Assembly: GCA_014650475.1 (NCBI GenBank)
Contig: BMVA01000026.1
Span: 25,714 to 89,713, forward strand
Length of the DNA: 64,000 nt
DNA from: Streptomyces albogriseolus
GTDB taxonomy: Bacteria > Actinomycetota > Actinomycetes > Streptomycetales > Streptomycetaceae
Direction of reading: 5' to 3'
In this document: positions 1 to 6,316 of the stretch, piece after piece
Position numbering within the stretch: the stretch's first letter is position 1
Layout of the letters: every line of letters begins with the position of its first letter
Notes under the pieces: generated by a model
Databases searched by the model: none
Seen by the model: only the letters and a program-made list of their open reading frames with translations
Told to the model about the DNA's origin: nothing
Program-made: the position numbers and the translations under genes

Positions 1-143
1 AAGCCGCTGCGCTGGTGGACGAGGGCAAGCTGCGCCCCCTGCTGGACGGGACCCGCTACACGCTCGCCGACGTGGCGGACGCCCACAGGTCCGTGGAGAG
101 CGGTACGGCCGACGGCAAGGTCGTCGTCGACGTCGAGCCGTGA
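1..143 (+). CDS. C-terminal fragment of a zinc-type alcohol dehydrogenase / quinone reductase
   Basis: Only the last 46 codons are inside the window, and the reading frame begins at base 3. The peptide ends with a pattern of the form YTLADVADAHRSVESG followed by GKVVVDV, the usual end of medium-chain (MDR) NAD(P)H:quinone reductases and zinc-type alcohol dehydrogenases, where this helix closes the catalytic domain and the final strand returns to the core. The cofactor-binding and catalytic parts lie upstream, so the substrate cannot be inferred. Codon bias in the third position is strong, as expected for a real gene. The TGA is 130 bases before the next likely start. Confidence 0.7.
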   Translation, partial: AAALVDEGKLRPLLDGTRYTLADVADAHRSVESGTADGKVVVDVEP

Positions 144-209
144 CCCCGCCCCGCGCCGCTCGCCCCGGCCGCGGACCGTGAGCCGTCGCCGCATCCGGAG
201 GAACACCCG

Positions 210-236
210 CGCTGTTCTGCCAGCGGCAGAACAGCG
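210..236. promoter_or_regulatory. Perfect 12-bp inverted repeat upstream of the dienelactone-hydrolase-like gene
   Basis: Two 12-base arms, CGCTGTTCTGCC at 210-221 and GGCAGAACAGCG at 225-236, are separated by three bases and match perfectly. The site ends 37 bases before the ATG at 274, where a dimeric repressor would sit. No T-run follows, so an operator is more likely than a terminator, although it could also close off the dehydrogenase transcript. The cognate regulator is not obvious in the window. Confidence 0.6.
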
Positions 237-273
237 GCCCGACCGGACCCGTCGATCACTACCGTCCGGTCTC

Positions 274-999
274 ATGACGACGATCACCACGCGCACGGTC
301 GAGTACCTGGCCGACGGTCTGACGATGATCGGGCACCTCGCCCTCCCGGCCGGTGCCGATCGCCGGCCCGCGGTGCTGCTCGGGCCGGAGGGCACGGGGC
401 TCAGTGACGTCGAGCGCCGCCGGGCCGACGCGCTCGCCGAGCTGGGATACGTGGCGCTCGCCTTCGACCTTCACGGCGGGCGCTATCTGGACGACCCCGA
501 GGAGATGCTGGCCCGCTGCCTGCCGCTGCTCGCCGATCCCGACCGGATGCGGGACATCGGCCACGCGGCGCTCGACACGTTGCGCGCCGAACCACGGACC
601 GACCCCGACCGGATCGCCGCCGTCGGCTACGGCACCGGCGGCGCGATCGCGCTGGAACTCGGCCGCGCCGGCGTCGACCTGCGCGCGATCGGGACGGTCA
701 ACGGACTGATCACAGGCCGGCCGGGCGAGGCAGCGCGCATTCGCTGCCCTGTGTGGGCCGGGGTCGGATCGGAGGACCCGATCATGCCGCCCGCGCAACG
801 GGAGGCGTTCACCGCCGAGATGCAGGCCGCGGGCGTCGACTGGCGCCTCGTGGTCTACGGCGGCGCCCTGCACGCCTTCCACCACCCGCCGGTCGACCAC
901 ACCACGCTCCCCGGCGTCGGCCACCACCCACGGCACGCGCAGCGCGCCTGGCACGACGTCGTCGGCCTCCTCAGCGAATGTCTGACCTCAGCGGAGTGA
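274..999 (+). CDS. Dienelactone-hydrolase-family protein with an altered nucleophile elbow
   Basis: An alpha/beta-hydrolase fold protein of 241 residues. The ATG at 274 is preferred over an in-frame GTG at 178, because the latter would put the palindrome at 210-236 inside the gene. Family members carry Cys or Ser in a G-x-C-x-G-G elbow and hydrolyse cyclic esters or act as general esterases. Here the elbow reads VGYGTGG, so glycine stands where the nucleophile should be. The other two triad positions look present: Asp in a GSEDP segment and His in GGALHAF near the C-terminus. The protein may therefore be non-catalytic or use another chemistry. No strong ribosome binding site is visible before 274. 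The last 12 bases overlap the end of the convergent LanB-like gene. Confidence 0.7.
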   Translation: MTTITTRTVEYLADGLTMIGHLALPAGADRRPAVLLGPEGTGLSDVERRRADALAELGYVALAFDLHGGRYLDDPEEMLARCLPLLADPDRMRDIGHAALDTLRAEPRTDPDRIAAVGYGTGGAIALELGRAGVDLRAIGTVNGLITGRPGEAARIRCPVWAGVGSEDPIMPPAQREAFTAEMQAAGVDWRLVVYGGALHAFHHPPVDHTTLPGVGHHPRHAQRAWHDVVGLLSECLTSAE

Positions 1000-3336
1000 C
1001 GCCGTCGCCCACCACGCTTCCGAACCGCGAGCCAGGGCCGCCCCCTCCGCCTCACTCCCCTGCGTGTCGAACGCGACGAACCTCAGCTCCGAGGTGTAGC
1101 GGTGGCCCTCGTCGTCCGTGAGCCAGGTCTGTTCCGGGGTCGGGAGCATTTCCGTGAACGTCGCCGTGGCCGACGGGTCCTTGCGGGCGAGTCGGCGCAG
1201 GGCCTTGGCCAGGATGGTGACGTAGACCGGGCTGTCGAAGTCGACGTAGAACGGACGGGACTCCGTCGGGGAGACGACGAACACGAAGCGGGGCAGGCCG
1301 AGGCGGGTGCGCCAGTGGCGGGCCCGCACGAAGCGCCGGGCCTCGTCCTTGTCGTCGGCGAACGTGGCCTCCGCGGCGGGCAGTTGCCAGGCCTCGCGGG
1401 CGATGACCAGGCGATCGACCGTGACCCGGGGTGTGTGGGCGGCCGGCCGCAGCGGCTGGAAGAGGTCCATCGACAGCGTGGTCAGGACGTGGGAGAAGAC
1501 GTCGATCGCGGGGAAGACCGCGCCGTCGGGCAGCCGGACCACGAGGGCGCCGTTCCGTTCCTCGACCAGGGCGTCGGCGCTGCGGACGGCGCGGGGGCGG
1601 GCCGGGTCGGCCGTGAAGTCGGTGAGGGCGACCTGGTAGTCCTCCGGTCGTACCAGCGTGTGCCGGACGCGGGCGGAGAGCCGGGCCCGGTGCTCCTTGG
1701 GAATGAGCGGCATCAGTCGGGGGCCGGGGTGGTCCTGGTCGGTCAGGGCGAACAGCTCGTCGACGTCGGGGTGTTGATGGGTGAAGAGCGAGGCGCCCAA
1801 GGTGTTGGCGGCCAGGTGGAGTTCGCCGAGGACCAGGGTGAGGTCACCGCGCGCGGCGGCCTCGGGGCCGTCGGCGGCCATCATGATGTCCGGGCTGAGA
1901 TAGCGGGCCGCCGTCCAGCCCCCGCCGCCCTCGAACTCCCGCCGCACGGACTCCTCGATGTCGACGGCCCGCCGAGTGACCCTGCGCGCGTCGTCCGGGA
2001 CCGCGAGGATCCGCTGCCAGCGCTCGGCGAACTCCCGCTGCACCTCGCTCGCCGCCGTACGGGCGGTGCCGTGCAGCACGGGCAGGCACGCGAACCAGAA
2101 GGAGGCCAGGTCGACCGGGTCGCCGCCGGCGGCGAGGCGGTGGTGCACCGTGCGGATCTCGGTCTCCACGACGGCGGCAAGCCGGGCGGTGAGCCAGCCC
2201 GCGCTGTCCATCAGGAGGCGCAGCGGGGACAGTGCCTCCACGACGGCCGGGCCGAGGCGCGCCGTGGCCGAGCGCCGGGTGTCGCTGTAGACGAGGGCGC
2301 GGCAGGGGGCGGTGGAGGCCGACTTCTCGCGGGTCGCGGCCGTGTCGGTGAGTGCGGTGAAGTCGCGTTCGAGGTCCTGGAGTGCGGTGAGGAGGGTGGT
2401 CTCGTCGGTGGCCGCCGCCACCTTCGCCCTGCCCCGCTCCAGGAGGTCGAGGGCGTCCAGGCCGCGTCGCCTGAGGTCCGGGTCGCCGACGGTCGACAGC
2501 CAGCCGCGCAGGGCGCGTTCGGGGTGGGTGCCGGCCGGGACCTCCAGTCGCCAGGTCACCCAGCGGCGGGCGACCAGGTCGTGCAGCGTCCGGGCCACGT
2601 CGGTGCCGGGGAGGTCGGCGGCGATGTCGCGGGCCGGACGCACCCCGTCGCAGCGGGCGAGGACCGCTGCCTCGGCGTCGGACACCGTGGTCGGACGGCG
2701 GCCGGGCACGCGTGCCTCGTTCCCGTTCAGCACGACGAACGGGACCGGTCTCGGGGCGATCCACTCGCGCAGCGCCGGGTCCGCGTCCAGCATCCTGGCC
2801 ACCGCGTCGATGCCCCAGCTCGCCCAGTAGACGGTGGAGTCGGCGATCAGCCCGGTACCCGGGTCGACGTGTGCGCCGGATGCCGCGGGGTCCCAGCGGC
2901 CCCAGCCGACGGGGCCGAAGAAGCCGATGGTGTCGTTCTTCACGCAGAACCGCTGCCAGTAGTGCGCGACGAGCTCCTCGCGCTGGCGGGGCATGCTGCT
3001 GCGCTTGTCGGTGTCGGGGTCCCAGCGCAGGAACGGGGCGATGCCGGAGTCGAGCAGCGGGCGGTTCTGCCAGGCCAGGGCCTCGCGGAACGCCGGGGTG
3101 CGGGCGATGTCCTGGAGGACGTGCGCGGTCTCCACTGCGGCGGTGCCCAGTTCGGCGGCGAAGGCGTCCCAGTCGGGGCCGGACAACGGCGTGTCCGGGA
3201 CGAACGTGTCGGCGGCCTCTGCGAGTCCGGGCGGGGCGAGGCGGAGCACGCCGTCGGCCGGGAACCCGGGCCCGCGCAGCGCGAACTGGTTCCACAGCCG
3301 CCATCTGCCGAGGAACGGCACGAGGTCTTCGGACAT
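988..3336 (-). CDS. Short LanB-like protein 1 (lantibiotic dehydratase N-domain family, no elimination domain)
   Basis: A 782-residue member of the lantibiotic-dehydratase N-terminal family, which uses aminoacyl-tRNA. Full LanBs (about 1000 residues) glutamylate Ser/Thr and then eliminate glutamate. Shortened versions lacking the elimination domain are either the first half of split dehydratases or peptide aminoacyl-tRNA ligases (PEARLs), which add an amino acid to a carrier peptide. The visible part ends with the family's RPFYVDFDSPVY segment about 110 residues before the stop, with no SpaB_C-like domain behind it. A conserved block near residues 115-155 includes KNDTIGFFGPVGWG. An AAAGGAG ribosome site precedes the ATG. 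It is the last gene of the five-gene operon, 150 bases after the carrier protein, and a clear paralogue of the gene at 6316-8637. Whether it transfers glutamate or another amino acid cannot be read from sequence alone. Confidence 0.8.
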   Translation of the reverse strand: MSEDLVPFLGRWRLWNQFALRGPGFPADGVLRLAPPGLAEAADTFVPDTPLSGPDWDAFAAELGTAAVETAHVLQDIARTPAFREALAWQNRPLLDSGIAPFLRWDPDTDKRSSMPRQREELVAHYWQRFCVKNDTIGFFGPVGWGRWDPAASGAHVDPGTGLIADSTVYWASWGIDAVARMLDADPALREWIAPRPVPFVVLNGNEARVPGRRPTTVSDAEAAVLARCDGVRPARDIAADLPGTDVARTLHDLVARRWVTWRLEVPAGTHPERALRGWLSTVGDPDLRRRGLDALDLLERGRAKVAAATDETTLLTALQDLERDFTALTDTAATREKSASTAPCRALVYSDTRRSATARLGPAVVEALSPLRLLMDSAGWLTARLAAVVETEIRTVHHRLAAGGDPVDLASFWFACLPVLHGTARTAASEVQREFAERWQRILAVPDDARRVTRRAVDIEESVRREFEGGGGWTAARYLSPDIMMAADGPEAAARGDLTLVLGELHLAANTLGASLFTHQHPDVDELFALTDQDHPGPRLMPLIPKEHRARLSARVRHTLVRPEDYQVALTDFTADPARPRAVRSADALVEERNGALVVRLPDGAVFPAIDVFSHVLTTLSMDLFQPLRPAAHTPRVTVDRLVIAREAWQLPAAEATFADDKDEARRFVRARHWRTRLGLPRFVFVVSPTESRPFYVDFDSPVYVTILAKALRRLARKDPSATATFTEMLPTPEQTWLTDDEGHRYTSELRFVAFDTQGSEAEGAALARGSEAWWATASLR
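2891..3040. repeat. Near-identical 150-bp segment shared by the two LanB-like genes (copy 1)
   Basis: From TCCCAGCGGCCCCAGCCGAC onward this block matches 8183-8332 with only a handful of differences. It encodes the KNDTIGFFGPVGWG region in both paralogues, which differ far more elsewhere. The copies are in the same orientation, about 5.29 kb apart. Confidence 0.8.
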
Positions 3337-3486
3337 GACGGCACTCCTTTGACGCGTGTACGGGACGAGGGAGGTGTGGTCGTGGAGGGGCGTGTGCGGT
3401 GGGTCCTGAGGTGTCGGTCGGTGTCTGTGGCCGACAGGGTCGGCGGGCGGCCCAGGCGCCGCGGGGCCGCCGCGCCGGCCCTCCCC

Positions 3487-3744
3487 TCAGTCGCGGCCGA
3501 AGTCCGCGTCGACGACCTCGGCGAGGTCGCGCGGGGTCGGGTAGGCGAAGACCAGGGAGACCGGGATGTCGTCGCAGCCCAGCGTCTCCTGGAGGCGGCC
3601 GATGACCTGAAAGGCCGCCAGGGAGTCGCCGCCGGCCTCGTAGAAGTCGGTGTCCGCGGTGAGGCCGGGACAGCCGAGGACGTCGCGGAAGATGTCGACG
3701 AGCAGGTCGAGGGTGCTGACGGCGGTGGCGGTGTTCTCGGTCAT
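3487..3744 (-). CDS. Free-standing peptidyl/acyl carrier protein
   Basis: An 85-residue carrier protein whose four-helix domain fills the whole protein. The phosphopantetheine site is the Ser at residue 41 in EAGGDSLAAFQ, the GGDS form typical of NRPS carriers. Its start overlaps the stop of the PLP enzyme as ATGA, so the two are translationally coupled. With the free adenylation domain two genes upstream it forms a likely A-PCP pair on which an amino acid is held as a thioester. The Sfp-type transferase at 9138 is the natural activating enzyme. Intermediates tethered here could be acted on by the PLP enzyme or the LanB-like proteins, or passed to the condensation domain that opens NRPS1. Confidence 0.9.
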   Translation of the reverse strand: MTENTATAVSTLDLLVDIFRDVLGCPGLTADTDFYEAGGDSLAAFQVIGRLQETLGCDDIPVSLVFAYPTPRDLAEVVDADFGRD

Positions 3745-4787
3745 GGCGTGTCCTTCCGGAGGATGGTGGTTGCGGTGAGGGTGTGGAGTCGGGCGGTGGT
3801 GTTGCCGCCGGAGACGACGGCCACCGCGGCTTCGCGGCGCCGGGCGGCCCGCAGGGCTCCGGCGAGGGCGACGGCGCCGCTGGGTTCGGCGTCGACGCCG
3901 TGGCGGTGCAGCAGAGCCGCCGCGGCGAGGATCTCGGCCTCGCCGACGGCGACGAGGTCGTCGACCCGGTCGCGGATGATCGGGTAGGTGAAGTGGCCGG
4001 GCCGCTGCCCGCGCAGGCCGTCGGCGACGGTCCGGGTCGGCGGCAGCTGGACCGGGCGTCCGGCGGCCAGGGAGCGGGCGTAGCGCGGGGTGAGCGCGGG
4101 TTCGACGCCGACGACGCGGACGGGGTGTCCGGCGGCGGCGAGGCAGACGCCGGCCAGGAGGCCGCCGCCGCCGACGGGGACGTAGACCGTGTCGGTGTCG
4201 GGGGCGTCGGTGAGGACTTCGGCGCCGACCGTGCCCTGGCCGGCGATCACCAGGGGGTGGTCGGAGGAGGGGACGAGTGCGGCGCCGGTCGTCTCGGCGA
4301 TCGTCCGGGCACGTTCCTCGCGTTCGGCCACTCCCCCGCCGGCCTGGACGACCCGTGCGCCCAGGGCGCGGATGGCGGCGGCCTTGGCGGGGGCCGCGCC
4401 GGCGGCCAGGACGACGGTCAGTTCCAGGCCGAGGGTGCGGGCGATGCGGGCGAGGGCGATGCCGTGGTTGCCGGAGGAACCGGTGACGACGCGGTCGGCG
4501 GCGAGGGCGAGGACGGCGTTGGCGGCGCCACGTGCTTTGAAGGAGCCGCCGGTCTGGAGGTGTTCGGCCTTCAGGAGCAGGCCTGGACCGCAGACGGTGG
4601 TCGTCGGGCCGGGCAGCAGGGGGGTGCGCACGGTGTACGGGGCGATGCGGGCGGCGGCGACGGCGAGGTCGGCGGGCCCGTGGACGCCGAGCGCGGAGTG
4701 CGGGACGGCGGCCGGCGTGGCCGCACGGACCGTGGTCGGCGGGCGGACCGTGGCGGCCGGGCGGCCCGTCGTGGTCGGTGTGCTCAT
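3741..4787 (-). CDS. PLP-dependent fold-type II enzyme, serine/threonine dehydratase-like
   Basis: 348 residues. The PLP lysine lies in TGGSFKARGA, the cofactor phosphate loop is GGGGLLAG, an SSGNHGIALA segment binds substrate carboxylate, and the C-terminal SGGNTT closes the ring-binding pocket. All four are marks of threonine/serine dehydratases and their relatives (serine racemase, diaminopropionate synthases). There is no ACT-type regulatory domain, unlike biosynthetic IlvA, so it is unlikely to serve isoleucine synthesis. A low-complexity Thr/Pro/Ala tail of about 30 residues precedes the fold. Both ends overlap neighbours by ATGA, linking it tightly to the A domain and carrier protein. 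It could make or remove an unusual alpha/beta-amino acid for the A domain, or act on the carrier-bound residue. The exact reaction is inference. Confidence 0.85.
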   Translation of the reverse strand: MSTPTTTGRPAATVRPPTTVRAATPAAVPHSALGVHGPADLAVAAARIAPYTVRTPLLPGPTTTVCGPGLLLKAEHLQTGGSFKARGAANAVLALAADRVVTGSSGNHGIALARIARTLGLELTVVLAAGAAPAKAAAIRALGARVVQAGGGVAEREERARTIAETTGAALVPSSDHPLVIAGQGTVGAEVLTDAPDTDTVYVPVGGGGLLAGVCLAAAGHPVRVVGVEPALTPRYARSLAAGRPVQLPPTRTVADGLRGQRPGHFTYPIIRDRVDDLVAVGEAEILAAAALLHRHGVDAEPSGAVALAGALRAARRREAAVAVVSGGNTTARLHTLTATTILRKDTP

Positions 4788-6316
4788 GCGGTGCTCCCTG
4801 CGACCAGGCGTCCGCGGTCCGCCTTGCCCCCACGGGTGGTGGGCAGGGCCGTGTGGCGCAGGAAGCGGCGCGGCATCAGGTGCGGGGGCAGGGTGCGGGC
4901 CAGGTGGCGGCGCAGGGCGGCGTCCGGCGTGGTGTGGTCGCCGGTGACGTGGGCGGCCAGGTACACGCGGCCCCGGTCGTCGGTGTGCGGGGTGACGACG
5001 GCTCCGCTCACGGCGGGGTGGGTGAGCAGCGCGCCCTCCACCTCGGCGGGGTCCACGCGGTAGCCGCGGATCTTGATCTGGCGGTCGCCGCGGCCTTCGT
5101 AGCGCAGCCCCTGCGGGGTCCACCGGCCCAGGTCGCCGGTGCGGTACATGCGGGAGCCGGGCGGACCGTAGGGGTCGGGGAGGAACGCGGCCGCCGTGCG
5201 GGCCGGGAGCCCTCCGTACCCGCGGGCGAGGCCCGTGCCGCCGATGTAGACCTCGCCCACGGTTCCGTCGGGGACGGGGGTCAGGTCGGGGCCGAGGACG
5301 CGGACGGTGGCGCCGGTCCGGGGCAGGCCGACCACGTCGTGGGCCGGGTCGGGGTCCGCCGGGACGTCGTGGCGGGTGGTCGTCATGGTGCACTCGGTCG
5401 GCCCGTACTGGTTGACCAGCCGGCCCGGGACGAGGGACCGGCCGCCCGCGGTGAGGAAGGGCCGCAGGGACTCGCCGCTGGACGCGACGAGGGTGACGCC
5501 GGCCAGCGGGTCGGGCAGGTCGCGCTGTCCGGCGAGGTGGGTGAGGAAGGAAGGGGTGACGCTGAGCAGGGCGGTGACGCCGTGCTCGCGCACCGTGCGG
5601 GCGAAATCGGCGGGGCGCAGCAGCCGCGCGCGCTCCACGAGGACGAGGCGTGCCCCGGCCAGCAGGGGTGCGAAGGTGTCGCGGAGCGAGGCGTCGTAGC
5701 CGAGCGGGGCGGTTTGCAGGACGACGGTGTCCTGGCCGAGCCCGAAGGCGCGGACGGTGTCGCGGAGGTAGGTGTCGAGGGCCTGGTGCTCGACGAACAC
5801 GGGACTCGGCTCGCCGGTGCTGCCGGAGGTGTGGCTGACGTAGGCGAGGGCGTGCGGGTCGACGGCCGCCGGGGAGGCGGAGGTGTCGGCGGCCGTCGGG
5901 TGCCACGCGTCGGCGGCCGTCGCGTCCGGGGCATCGGGGCCCGGGCCGTCCAGCTCGATCACGAGCGTGCCCAGGTCGAGGGCGGCTGCGTGGGCCGTCG
6001 TGGTCAGCAGGAGGCGGGCGCCGGCGCTGCGGACGAAGGAGGCCAGCCGGTCCCGGGGCTGGGTGACGTCCAGCGTGAGGAAGGCGGCGCCGCAGCGCAG
6101 GACGGCCGTCATGGCCGCGACGGCGTCCGGGCCGTGTTCCACGGCGACGGCGCAGACGGTCTCCGGGCGTACCCCGTGGGCGCGCAGCAGCCGGGTCACC
6201 TCCCGCGTCCGCCGGTCGAGCTGCCCGTAGGTGACGGGCCCGTCCGGGGTGTCCAGGGCGATCCGGTCCGGGTGTCGTGCGGCGTGTTCGGCGAGGTCGT
6301 CGGCGAGGGTGCGCAT
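4784..6316 (-). CDS. Stand-alone adenylation (A) domain protein
   Basis: A 510-residue amino-acid-activating domain of the NRPS type with no fused carrier or condensation domain. Core motifs A2-A8 are readable: HTSGSTGEPSP (A3), NQYGPTE (A5), YRTGDLG (A7), GRGDRQIKIRGYRVD (A8), and the A10 lysine in RGGKADR. The A3 loop departs from the usual PKG, reading EPSP, so the phosphate-loop lysine is missing. Reading the specificity positions by alignment to the GrsA and EntF patterns as remembered gives roughly D-A-R-S-A-S-Q-M-T-K, which I cannot assign. It overlaps the LanB2 stop by one base (TGATG) and the PLP gene by ATGA. Its likely partner is the carrier protein at 3487-3744, with MbtH at 8894 as possible chaperone. 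Confidence 0.88.
   Translation of the reverse strand: MRTLADDLAEHAARHPDRIALDTPDGPVTYGQLDRRTREVTRLLRAHGVRPETVCAVAVEHGPDAVAAMTAVLRCGAAFLTLDVTQPRDRLASFVRSAGARLLLTTTAHAAALDLGTLVIELDGPGPDAPDATAADAWHPTAADTSASPAAVDPHALAYVSHTSGSTGEPSPVFVEHQALDTYLRDTVRAFGLGQDTVVLQTAPLGYDASLRDTFAPLLAGARLVLVERARLLRPADFARTVREHGVTALLSVTPSFLTHLAGQRDLPDPLAGVTLVASSGESLRPFLTAGGRSLVPGRLVNQYGPTECTMTTTRHDVPADPDPAHDVVGLPRTGATVRVLGPDLTPVPDGTVGEVYIGGTGLARGYGGLPARTAAAFLPDPYGPPGSRMYRTGDLGRWTPQGLRYEGRGDRQIKIRGYRVDPAEVEGALLTHPAVSGAVVTPHTDDRGRVYLAAHVTGDHTTPDAALRRHLARTLPPHLMPRRFLRHTALPTTRGGKADRGRLVAGSTA

Noticed and set aside
178-273. Extended N-terminus of the dienelactone-hydrolase-like gene from GTG 178
   Set aside because: It would translate through a perfect palindrome and add Arg-rich sequence with no homology.
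1102-3987. Long plus-strand frame over LanB1 and the carrier protein
   Set aside because: It is antisense shadow. The opposite strand has ribosome sites, recognised domains and overlaps typical of operons.
3741-4787. Housekeeping threonine deaminase IlvA
   Set aside because: There is no ACT regulatory domain, the length is only 348 residues, and translation is tightly coupled to an A domain and a carrier protein.
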